Of a stretch of DNA of 64,000 nt, positions 20,900 through 30,038 are shown piece by piece. Source of the stretch: Closterium sp. NIES-65 (Eukaryota > Streptophyta > Zygnematophyceae > Desmidiales > Closteriaceae); the NCBI GenBank assembly GCA_948144175.1, contig CANXME010000886.1, positions 744,001-808,000 on the forward strand, read 5' to 3'. The number at the start of each line of letters is the position of its first letter. Position 1 is the first letter of the stretch. A program made the position numbers and the translations under genes. The notes under the pieces were generated by a model. That model did no database searches, was not told where the DNA came from, and worked only from the letters and a program-made list of their open reading frames with translations.

Positions 20900-21477
20900 T
20901 GTCGCGCTATTAACACATATCCTGCGGCTAAGTGTGAATTGCACAGCAGCTTAAGGTGAGGTTGTACTATATTGCTGTTTGGTTCTTGTACTCATACTTT
21001 CGTTTGTGTGCTTGGAATGTACTGTACATATATGGAGCCGAGCAGGGTGGAGAAACTCGAGGAATTTGGTGGGGACAGGGTGGAGTTCGATTCCAAGCTG
21101 GGAATTCGATTCCAGGCTGGGAATTCGATTCCAGGCTGAGAATTCGGTTCCAGGCTGGGAATTCGATTCAGAGAATGCAATTCCAGCTGGAAGTCGGTGC
21201 ATGCCTAGTGGGCCACTGGGACCCAGCTAGCACCTAGAAGCTATCGCGAGCAGCACTGCTGCTATGCGACTTGGCAACTAGAGTTAGCTTGTGGGACAAG
21301 CAACCTAGGCAGAAGGATGGCTGGGACTTAGGCAGGGGAGGATACCTGCTCCGTGCTTTTTGCTTGTTTGTTTCTCGTAATACTGCAATTCGTTTCCCAA
21401 CCAAGGAGGCAAGCAGCTAGGAGAAGCTAACAGCAAACTGACGGAGCCCTTGCGAGGGAGGATTTAGACTTGTTGCA
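20900..21477 (+). repeat. gypsy 3' LTR
   Basis: The 578-bp LTR matches the 5' copy but has one extra 19-bp unit (559 + 19 = 578). It starts TGTCGCG and ends TTGTTGCA. Confidence 0.9.
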
Positions 21478-21694
21478 GTGCAGCCTGAGAAACAAGGAGA
21501 AGGCAGGAGTAGCATCATCACATACACCAGGAGGAAGAAGAGGCAGACAGGCGGCATCGGGACAGGCAAACAGGCATGAGAGGATGAGGGTGAGAGAGGA
21601 GGTGGAAATACCTGTCAAGAAGAAACAGGGAATTTGAGAAAGAGGAAGAGAAGAACAGTCGGAAGAGCAGAAGGAGGGGAGCTACTTCACGACA
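21478..21694 (+). repeat. duplicate of gypsy internal tail beyond the 3' LTR
   Basis: This 217-bp segment repeats 20,681-20,897 with a few differences and ends CGACA directly against the CATCC array. TGTCG at 14,150 and CGACA at 21,694 are inverted copies, as expected at the ends of an LTR element. The true LTR may therefore include this tail, with the left LTR having lost it together with the primer site. Confidence 0.8.
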
Positions 21695-22245
21695 TCCCTC
21701 ATCATCCCTCATCATCCCTCATCATCCCTAATCATCCCTCATCATGCTTCACCATGCCACATCGTGCCTCATCACCTCATTATGCTCTTCTCCATGATCC
21801 AAATACATGTTCACAACTCCCCTCTCCCTCTCCCTCTCCCCTCTCCACTGCCACAACCTCTACTGCCACCGCAAGGATCCCAGCTGCTGCCCCACTGACT
21901 TTTGAGGCAATTCATAACTTAAAAAGTCAGTCGACTCGAAAGTCCTCTCCACTACCACAACCTCTACTGCCACCACAGGGATCCCAGCTGCTGCCGCTCT
22001 GCTTTATTTTGTATACCGTTTCAACCCCATCAGAGCCTACTAGTAGGTGAAGAATCAACCCTCTCTGGCGCCCAATCTTCTAATTTAGAGGTGGATACAC
22101 ATGCTTGCAGCAGGCAGGTGCACAGCATATGCAGCAGGCACATGGGAGGTGCTGAAAGCAGGCAGCAACACAGGTCAACCCCTACCAGGAGCTCAGTTCC
22201 CCCAAGCTCAGCCCCCAGGGTGGTCTCTCTGCAGAAATAAATACT
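21695..22245. repeat. CATCATCCCT array and repeat family R1, copy C
   Basis: The ATCATCCCTC array continues from the left flank of the gypsy element. From about 21,830 the R1 blocks reappear: CCCAGCTGCTGCC, a CAACCCCATCAGAGCC block, AGGTGGATACACATGCTTGC and CCCCCAAGCTCAGCCCCCAG. The CCTCTACTGCCACC segment occurs twice, at 21,850 and 21,960, around a short ACTTTTGAGG..AAAAAGT spacer. Confidence 0.7.
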
Positions 22246-22774
22246 CATCTTGACCGCCCTTCCTCATCCGTCAATGATCATTGTGTAGGGCGGAGCATGC
22301 TCGTAATAGGAATTCATTTAAACATTTTCATGTGCTTTGTGCACGACGTTGCATGCGAAAAAAATCAAACTAGCAAAATAGTGAATTCTGATTCGGCTTA
22401 ATGTTAGCTGAGTTCTACTGGTTTCGCTTCTCATTCTTGTTACTCCAAACTTATTGTACGGCGCTTATGTGTTAGCGTTGGCGACGCTGGTGCGCACAGT
22501 AACGAGTATGATCTCTCTCGAACGGTCACCCATGCTTTCTGTCACGACGACTCAAGCACGACAGCCGCTTAGTACTCTAGGTTCTACCAGCCTTTCCCAG
22601 TCAGCGACGAGATTCTTTGTGTTATGTGCTAGCGCGAATACAGGGTTGTTTGCGATTGAAACCCTCGACATCAATCATTGCAGCGAAGTGTCTGCTTAGT
22701 ACGAAGTTTACTGAAGTTAAGTCGTTCAGTACTAATCAGGCTCTAGACTACACAACTGGGTGGTTCTAGCAGCC
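22246..22774 (+). other. upstream region of the RBM42-like gene
   Basis: About 530 bases of unique sequence precede the ATG at 22,775. A small open frame at 22,454-22,699 has no recognisable domain. The region presumably holds the promoter and 5' UTR, but I can identify no specific motif. Confidence 0.4.
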
Positions 22775-25700
22775 ATGGCGCATCTTCTAAGCGAGTTGGA
22801 TCGCTTCGAAGAGGAGATGCGCGCGCTCGGTGCGGAATCCGCTTCCGCGAAGGCCGCTCCGCCTCCCGCGCACCTCATTGCGCAAGTGCCCCTTCCGCCC
22901 GCTCCGCCTCTCCCCGCTAAAGGCACACCTCCCGTTTCCCCCGCTCCGCCTCCCCCTCGCCCCCCTCCGTCGTTCCCCCCAGGCGCTTCTCCCGCGCGGC
23001 CCTCCATATCCCATTTGCCTGCCCCGCCTCCTTCCGCCTACTCCCCCGCGCCTCGTCCGCTACCGCCACACGCCCTTCCTCCTCCACCTTCCGCGTTCCC
23101 CCCAACTCCGCCTTATCGCCCCGGCGGTTCTTGGTCACAGTCTCCCGCCGCCACTCCCCCTGCTGCGCATGTTCCGCCGTCCCCCCCTCTTCCCCCGCCA
23201 GCCTCAGGCTCAACCCCCCCGTTTCCGCGGTACCAAGCACCCGCGCGACCGTCATTTCCGCCCTTTCCCCCGCCCGCACACACAGTTCCGCCTTTCAGCA
23301 GCGGCGCGGGGGGAACTGCTCAATTTCCGCCTCTCCCGCCTTCCGCGCCCGCCCCCGCGCCTGCCCCTACGCGGAAAGTATACGCCGCTGCGCCCGTGAA
23401 AGTAACCAAGGGGGGAGATGCGGGGAAGGAAGGGGAAGCAGGGGAGGCGGAAAAGGGGTCGGGGGAAAAAGCGGGGGAGCAGCAGGCGGAAAAAACAGCA
23501 GTATCTGCAGGCAAAACCACTCCGCCAATCCCGCCGCCCCCTCCTGCCCCCTCCGCTTCAACAGCAGCACCAACACCATCACCACCACCCCCAGCAGCTT
23601 CAGCAGCAGCAGCGGCAGCAGCAGCAGGGCCTTCAGGGGGATACGGGGGCGGCTCTGCGCACGCGGGCGGGGCTGCAGGCATGGCGCAATACGGAGGGGG
23701 AGCTGGGTTCCCCCCAGGGGCAGGGTTCGCGGGAATGGGCGGATACGGGGGCATGGGCGGGGGAATGGGGGGAATGGGTGGGGGAGGGTATGGGGCAGCT
23801 GCAGGGGGGTATGGAGGAGGGGGAGCAGCGTTTGGAGCCGGTGGAGGGGGGTATGGAGCGGTGGGAGGGCAGTATGGGGTGGGGAGCAGCAACGGGCAAG
23901 GGACAACGCTTTCTGAGTTCCTGGTAAACCCTCAATCATTCTCCCTGCAAGTGAGGCTGCCTTTGGCTCGCCTCACTGCTTTTGACACGACTCAGTAACT
24001 TCCAGGGCATTTCCCTCTCTGAGTTTGTTTATAAGCCCTCGACACGTCTCAAATGCCCCCTTTCTCCTCCCTCCCCCCTCTCCCTCCCCCCTCTCCCTCC
24101 CCCCTCTCCCTCCCCCCTCTCCCTGCCCCCCTCCCCTCTCTTTCCAAACAGCCCATCCAATGACACGCCCTCCTATGTTTGCCTCTTCCATGCTCACGCG
24201 GGTTCCATCTCTCTCCTTCCTCTTTCCTCCCCCTCCTCGTCCCCCTTGTGTCCCTCATGACAGGCCAACCCCAATGCAGCAAGAGCGTCAGGGAAGCCAA
24301 TCAACTCACAGGTCGTTTTGACTGTTTTCCCCCCTTACCACCCTTCCTCCCCTCCCCTCCCCCCCCCCCCCCCCCCCCCCCCCCCATTTCACCCCTGTGT
24401 CAGGCCAACCCCAATGCAGCAAGAGCGTCAGGGAAGCCAATCAACTCACAGGTGAGTTGTGGTCGAGCTTTGACTGTTTTTCTCGAGTCACTTGTTACCG
24501 TGTTAGATACATACGCAACGCAAAAACCTCTGCCAAAAGGGATGAAGCGTTGGTCAGTCCGCCCGCTCACACTCCCCATCTCTTCCCCCCCCCTCTCCCC
24601 CCCCACCTGTCCCTTTCCTCGCCTTCCCCAATCAGGTGGAGCAGCTGTTTCAAAGGGATGCAGCCACGATCCACCCGGCGGCTCCTTAAGCCACTCTGTT
24701 AACCCTTTTCTTCTTTCAACTCCTCCTTTTTCCCCCGTCCCCTTGTCTCAAGTGCAGGCGGAGCAGCTGTTTCAGAGGGATGCAGCCATGATCAACCCGG
24801 CAGCACTGGAAGGAGTCAAAGCACCTGCACTGCTTTTTTCTGTCCCTTGTTAACCTGCACCTGCACCTGCACCTGCACCTGCCCCTGCACTGCTTTTCCC
24901 TCACAATTATCTGCTCTCTGCCCCTTGTTTCCTGCTCCCTCCCCCCCCCTTGACCCCTATCAGGCGGAGCAGCTGTTCCAAAGGGATGCAGCCATGATCA
25001 ACCCGGCAGCATTGGAGGGTGTTAAAGCTGCCCTGGCCAGTAACGTGCCGCTGGGCATGGCCGGGCAGGCTGCCGGGCAGCAAAAGAAAAAGCGGCCGGT
25101 GCCGAGAACAGCAGCCGGGCAGAAATGGGAAGATCCAACTCTAACTGAATGGCCCGAGAGTGAGTTTTTCCACCCCTGCTTGACGGATCCCCCCCAACCC
25201 CACATTTCCCCCATAATCCAAACCATGTACCCCCCATACCTCTAATCCCCTTGCCCACATTCCTCATATCCGCATATCATTCCCCCATGCCTTAGATTTC
25301 CATGCCCACAGTCTTCATATCCTCCACATGCCCTCATCACCAATACCCCTGCGGAGTGGTGGCACGACACATCCCTCAATGCTCCCCTACACCCAATGTT
25401 CCCCATACACATGCCCATCCCCATGCAGACGACCGTCGGATATTCTGTGGGGATCTGGGCGACGAGATGATTTTTGAGAATTCTAAAAAACCGACGACGT
25501 GCTGGCCAAGCCACGTCGCCCAGATCCCCACGAGATATAGCCACGTAAAAGAAGTAGTGTTTTGAGACGTCTCAAAGCACTTCTTCTTTCACGTGCCTCC
25601 CCTCCATTTCTTCTTTCACGTGCCTCCCCTCCATTTCTTCTTTCACGTGCCTCCCCTCCACTTCTTCTTTCACCCATCCATACCCCACTCCTCCATACCC

Positions 25701-28700
25701 GTACCCATCCCCCTACAGACGACCATCGGATGTGCTGCCTGAGGCACACCCCTCAATGCTCCCCTTCACCATACCCCATTCCCTCATACATACCCACACC
25801 CGTCCCCACACAGACGACCATCAGCTGTTCTGCCGGGATCTGGGCAACGAGGTGAATGATGACGTGCTGACATGACACAGCCTCCAATGCTCCCGTACCC
25901 GATACCCTTCATACACATGTATTCCCATTTTCACCCAGACGACCATTTTTTAGTCGACTAAAAAATCGACTCATTACACATGTACTCCCATTCTCACCCA
26001 GACGGCCATCGGATATTCTGTGGCGATCTGGGCAACGAGGTGAATGACGACGTGCTGGTTAAGCCATCACACCACACTCCACACCCCCCCCCCCCAACCC
26101 CTCAATACCCTTTAGTACCCTTCAGTTCCCCTTACCATTCCCATGTGCCCACATACTCACATCCCCATGCAGACGACCATCGGCTGTTCTGTGGTGACCT
26201 GGGCAACGAGGTGAACGATGACGTGCTGGCCAAGGCATAACCCCACAACCCCCAACCCAACTGTGCCCACCCATACCTTCGATACTGTCATATCCCATGC
26301 CCTTACCTTCCCTTCCTCATGCAGACGACCATCGGCTGTTCTGCGGGGATCTGGGGAACGAGGTGAATGGCGATGTGCTGGCCAAGGCACAACCCATACT
26401 CCGCCCGTACCCCTCTACCCCTCACCCATACACATACCCATCCCCATGCAGACGACCATCGGATATTCTGTGGTGATCTGGGCAACGAGGTGAACGATGA
26501 CGTGCGGGCCAAGGCACACCCCATACTCTCCACACCCTCTATACTTCCCCCTATAACCCCCCCATACCCCATTACCCCCGTAAACCCCATACACCTCCCC
26601 ATCCCCACCCAGACGACCACCGGCTGTTCTGTGGCGATCTGGGGAACGAGGTGAACGATGACGTTTTGTCCAAGGCGTTTCAGAAGTACGCGTCGTTCAA
26701 CAAGGCCAAGGTGAGGCAGTTAGTACAGGAAGGTGTGCAGTGGTGGGAGTGCGGTGGTATGCGGTGGCAGGGAGTGCAGTGGTGCTAGCACGCTGTGCTG
26801 GCCAAGGCGTTTCAGAAGTACGCGTCGTTCAACAAGGCTAAGGTGAGGTGGCAGGGACGGGGTGATAGGGGTGCGGTGGCAAAACAAAAGTGCGGTGGTG
26901 CGTGCTGGCATGGTGTGCTGGCATGGTGTCTTGTCCAAGGCGTTTCAGAAGTACGCGTCATTCAACAAGTCCAAGGTATGCTGTACCTATGGGCCATGGC
27001 AAGGCAAGGTGGGGTAGCTGATAGGGGTGCGGTGGTGCTGGTATGCTGTGCTGTCCAACCAAGGCGTTTCAGAAGTATGCGTCTTTCAGCAAGGCAAAGG
27101 TGAGCTGGCTGGTATTGGTAGGCTGTAGCTATGGACCTAATGGGCCAATTCGAGATGAGGCATGGTCCGCCTGGTAGGCAGGCATTCAGTGGTGCGTGTA
27201 GCAGCGAGGTTGTATTTAAGACGTCTCAAAAACAACCTCGCTACACGTGGCAATTCAGTGATGAGGCGCCTTTTGAAGCGCCTCAAAAGGCGCCTAGTAG
27301 GCTAGGCAGGCTTTTGAGGCGCCTCAAAAGGCGCCTAGTAGGCTAGGCAGGCTTTTGAGGCGCCTCAAAAGGCGCCTAGTAGGCTAGGCAGGCTTTTGAG
27401 GCGCCTCAAAAGGCGCCTAGTAGGCTAGGCAGGCTTTTGAGGCGCCTCAAAAGTCGCCTAGTAGGCTAGGCAGGCTTTTGAGGCGCCTCAAAAGGCGCCT
27501 AGTAGGCTAGGCAGGCTTTTGAGGCGCCTCAAAAGGCGCCTAGTAGGCTAGGCAGGCTTTTGAGGCGCCTCAAAAGGCGCCTAGTAGGCTAGGCAGGCTT
27601 TTGAGGCGCCTAGTAGGCTAGGCAGGCTTTTGAGGCGCCTCAAAAGGCGCCTAGTAGGCTAGGCAGGCATTCAGTGGTGCGAGCGAGCATGGTTTGTTGG
27701 CTGAAGCATTCCAGAATCTCTTTCCGTTTTGCCCTCACTCTGGCTCTAACTCAACTGCCCCACTCCACCCTCTCCCCCCGCCCCCCGCCCGTTCAGGTGG
27801 TGAGGGACAAGACCAGGGGAAGACCAAGGGGTATGGGTTTGTGAGCTTTTAATCCAACCCTTATGCTTCATCCTACCCTTTCTCTGTCCGCCTGGTTGTT
27901 CATTCCTCCGCCAGGTGGTGAGGGACAAGACTACAGGCAAGACCAAGGGGTATGGGTTCGTGAGCTTTGGTGAAGTGATGGACTGTGCTGCTGCTCTCAA
28001 GGAGATGAACGGTGAGTCAAGCCAGTCAATGAAGTCAACGGAGTCAATGGAGGGTGAGTAAGTGAACTGAGGGTCAGTTGGGGGTCTTTGCAAGTGATGG
28101 ACTGTGTTGCTGCCGTCAAGGAGATGAACGGTGAGTCAGGATAGTCAATAAAGTCAACAGGGGGTGAGTGAAGTGATGGACTATGCTGCTGCTCTTAAGG
28201 AGATGAGCGGTGAGTCAAGGCAGTCAATGGTGAGTCAATGAAGTCAATGGTGAGACAATCAAATCAATGGTGAGTCAACGCTGGGTCAAGATTGAAAGAA
28301 AGGTGAGCTGGTAAGTCAGTGGGTCATGTAGTCAAGATTTGGTTAAGTGATGGACTGTGTGGTGCTGCACTCAAGGAGATGCAGCAAGAGTCAACAACGG
28401 TCAACGGAAGTCAACAATGGTCAACAGAAGTCAACATGGTCAATTAGGGTGCTTAAAGTACCTGGTTCTGTGCGATGTCCTTTGTTCTCTCTGCTTTCAT
28501 GTGTTGCTGGTGTGCGCAGGGAAGTATGTGGGCAATCGGCCAATCAAATTGCGCAAGAGCTCGTGGCAGGAGAGGATCGACACGGAGGCTCTTAAATCTC
28601 GAAACCGGAGCAGCCGGGTAAGCTGCACCTCAACATTTGAATGCCTTCCAAACTTTCCGCGTTATGTGCTTTTTCTACAATGTTTGTTTTGGCTCTTGAC

Positions 28701-28835
28701 GACCCCGTGCATGTGGTAACATTTTTTTCCCCTTTGTTTTCTTAAAAAAAACCTTTGTTCTTGTGATCACGTGGCTGGCTGCGTGTGTGACAGCCTAAGG
28801 AGAAGCGACAAAAGAAGAACTTTTTGCACCGATGA
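22775..28835 (+). CDS. RBM42-like RNA-binding protein, seven exons
   Basis: Predicted exons are 22,775-23,923, one of 24,264-24,311 or 24,404-24,451, 24,964-25,159, 26,613-26,710, 27,915-28,011, 28,520-28,617 and 28,794-28,835. All have GT-AG introns and phases that close, giving about 575 residues. The first exon encodes a Pro-rich segment and then a Gly-rich segment. A basic stretch (KKKRPVPRTAAGQKWEDPTL) leads into a single RRM with RNP2 LFCGDLG and RNP1 KGYGFVSF. The end is KYVGNRPIKLRKSSW and a Lys-rich tail. The pre-RRM and RRM sequence matches the RBM42 family, nuclear proteins linked to pre-mRNA splicing. The short basic C-terminus is typical. The ATG at 22,775 is preferred over an in-frame GTG at 22,760. 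Introns are filled with partial copies of neighbouring exons. Confidence 0.9.
24264..24451 (+). repeat. identical tandem copies of RBM42-like exon 2
   Basis: The 48-bp exon (ANPNAARASGKPINSQ) occurs at 24,264-24,311 and 24,404-24,451 with identical sequence, each with its own CAG acceptor and GT donor. Because 48 is a multiple of 3, splicing one or both keeps frame. The spacer holds a C-run of about 27-30 bases at 24,357-24,385. Confidence 0.9.
24636..24825 (+). repeat. partial 5' copies of RBM42-like exon 3
   Basis: Two copies of the exon start (EQLFQRDAA), each after a CAG acceptor, precede the complete exon at 24,964. They begin at 24,636 (changed, ending in a stop) and at 24,758 (running to GGAGTCAAAG, then diverging). 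Confidence 0.85.
25446..25532. repeat. inverted duplication around a palindrome
   Basis: TGTGGGGATCTGGGCGACG (25,446-25,464) returns inverted at 25,514-25,532. Between them is the near-palindrome TTTTTGAGAATTCTAAAAAA (25,471-25,490). The arms are part of an exon 4 copy. Confidence 0.75.
25542..25595. repeat. hairpin with TTTTGAGACGTCTCAAAG centre
   Basis: Arms CACGTAAAAGAAGTAGTG and CACTTCTTCTTTCACGTG (16 of 18 complementary) flank the 18-base centre at 25,560-25,577. The right arm belongs to a tandem host repeat (TTCTTCTTTCACGTGCCTCC, about four copies to 25,672). The left arm therefore looks like an inverted copy of local sequence. Confidence 0.75.
25945..25966. repeat. 22-bp perfect palindrome
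   Basis: The core TTTTTTAGTCGACTAAAAAA, with A before and T after, is a perfect palindrome. It interrupts a stub copy of exon 4 between two nearly identical ACATGTA(T/C)TCCCATT segments. Confidence 0.85.
26797..27101 (+). repeat. partial 3' copies of RBM42-like exon 4
   Basis: Three copies of the exon end (KAFQKYASFNKAK), each followed by a GT donor or donor-like site, lie at about 26,800-26,842, 26,932-26,975 and 27,058-27,101. They start at the same GCCAAGGC point at which the upstream partial copies stop. Confidence 0.88.
27196..27246. repeat. hairpin with AAGACGTCTCAAAA centre
   Basis: GTGTAGCAGCGAGGTTGT (27,196-27,213) returns inverted, minus three bases, as ACAACCTCGCTACAC (27,232-27,246) around a TTAAGACGTCTCAAAA centre. 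Confidence 0.75.
27258..27670. repeat. 41-bp tandem array with an 18-bp palindrome per unit
   Basis: About ten units repeat every 41 bases (GCTAGGCAGG at 27,301, 27,342, 27,383 and so on), with one shorter unit near 27,600. Nearly every unit contains the perfect palindrome TTTTGAGGCGCCTCAAAA followed by GGCGCCTAGTAGGCTAGGCA. It lies in intron 4 of the RBM42-like gene. Confidence 0.92.
27798..27851 (+). repeat. partial 5' copy of RBM42-like exon 5
   Basis: After a TTCAG acceptor the sequence GTGGTGAGGGACAAGACC copies the start of exon 5, with a small deletion, and ends after GTGAGCTTT. The complete exon begins at 27,915. Confidence 0.85.
28085..28390 (+). repeat. partial 3' copies of RBM42-like exon 5
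   Basis: Three copies of the exon end (AAGTGATGGACTGTGCTGCT through GAGATGAACG, with donor GGTGAGTCA) occur at about 28,093-28,139, 28,169-28,216 and 28,344-28,385. The last has lost its donor. GTCAATGAAGTCAA-type repeats separate them. Confidence 0.85.
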
Positions 28836-30038
28836 CACTTGAAACCTGATGATACTGACAGCTCAGATTTACGTTATGGATGGATGTTGTTTTGATACCG
28901 ATGTGTGTTGCATAATCATTGAAGTGACCAGTAAATTGGACATATTGTGTCGCCACAATGTTTTCAACAAGCATGTGGCTCGTTGGAATCTTACCCTATG
29001 CCAGAGTTACAGTGGAGTGAAATCATAGCCTTTATGGATAAAGATAAGCTATTAAACTTGAAAAAACACTTCTGTGTACGTAAGAAATAATGATCATGTA
29101 TCTCAGCGAACAGTAATCGAGGCCCACAACAAGATGGATAACGTGTGCATGGTACAAAATTCGCCAGCTTCAAAGCTGCTGCTCCAACAAACCTGCTTCC
29201 CTTGTAGGCTCGGAGACGATCAGCCACACGGAACCATCCCGAAGCAATTCGGAAGCCTCGAAAAAGCTTACACTATTGCATGTCCGAACCAGGCGATGTG
29301 GTGCCGAGCCGGGCCAAGCAGTCATCCGCCTGGGACATTGAGTCTGCCCCTTGAACAGGTCCCAAGGTACCTTAGTGGATTCAGTCTGACAGAATCTGCT
29401 AAGCAGCTAACTAACAGAGTCTGTCAGCCTCCTAAGCTCTACCTCGTTAGGCTCTGTCTGTGCAGCTGAGCTTTTCCAAGAGTCATAGCTGGTCGTGCTG
29501 CATACTAAGACAGCTGATCGGTCGCCTGCTGTGCCAGTCCCTGCATTTACTAGGACAGCTCTCTTGACGCTTTCCTGACGTGTCTCGCTAAAGCTCAGTA
29601 GATTGTTAACGGATTGCCGCAGGTCAGCTACCCACGCGTGATCTCTCGTTCTTTCGGCTTCATCTCGGAGCCTCCCTCTTCCTGACACGTTACACTTGAT
29701 CTTGATTCCTTTCATTTCTTCACGATCGTCGAGTTCAGCATCTTTCGGCTGGCGACCGATCGTCAGGATCGCTGTCTTGGTCCGCGTTTGTCTAGATTCG
29801 AAACGCAATCCAGCAAGACGGTCAATTTACGCTGACGACGGATCTGAGCCGTCGATCAGTACAGTTCAAAGCCTGGGACCTCTCAGGAAACTCTTCCCTC
29901 CTCCCGTTTCCAAAATAACTTCCGAACTAGCGAATCCGCCGCGATTCCGTCTTCCTACCGGATTCCGTCCATCGTGTATTCTCCTCCATCCTGACTCCTG
30001 ATCCGGACTGCGCTTCCCTCGTCCCTCGCTCCTGTGCC
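28836..30038. other. intergenic between RBM42-like and DRP3 genes
   Basis: The 1.2 kb holds the 3' UTR of the RBM42-like gene and the promoter and 5' UTR of DRP3. I see no conserved frame, RNA gene or mobile element. Both genes read in the same direction. Confidence 0.5.

Larger units (their letters stand above)
14150..21694 (+). mobile_element. Ty3/gypsy retrotransposon carrying a DNA methyltransferase
   Basis: The element has two LTR copies (14,150-14,708 and 20,900-21,477) that differ by one 19-bp internal unit and a few bases. Between them lie gag, zinc knuckles, an aspartic protease, a cytosine-5 DNA methyltransferase domain, reverse transcriptase, RNase H and integrase. Protease before RT and integrase last is the gypsy order; the methyltransferase is an extra module between protease and RT. 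No chromodomain is seen. No recognisable primer site follows the left LTR. A 217-bp copy of the internal 3' tail follows the right LTR. This copy has about four one-base frameshifts and at least four stops, so it is not autonomous now. Confidence 0.93.
25429..26517 (+). repeat. ladder of eight partial 5' copies of RBM42-like exon 4
   Basis: Copies of the 5' two-thirds of exon 4 (DDHRxFCGDLGNEVNDDVL) start at about 25,429, 25,719, 25,814, 25,939, 26,002, 26,173, 26,325 and 26,452, each after a CAG acceptor. The better ones all end at GCCAAGGCA and run back into upstream-type intron. The complete exon is at 26,613. The copies at 25,719 and 25,939 are short stubs. None of the eight has a donor site. 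Confidence 0.9.

Noticed and set aside
22917..23939. Long opposite-strand and shifted frames across exon 1 of the RBM42-like gene
   Set aside because: GC-rich Pro/Gly codons keep other frames open; only the plus frame joins to the RRM exons with correct phases.
25429..26517. Mutually exclusive alternative exons of the RBM42-like gene
   Set aside because: The copies lack the 3' third of the exon and any donor site, so they cannot replace exon 4.
27258..27670. Possible CRISPR-like or attachment-site array
   Set aside because: There are no variable spacers; the 41-bp units are uniform tandem repeats in an intron.
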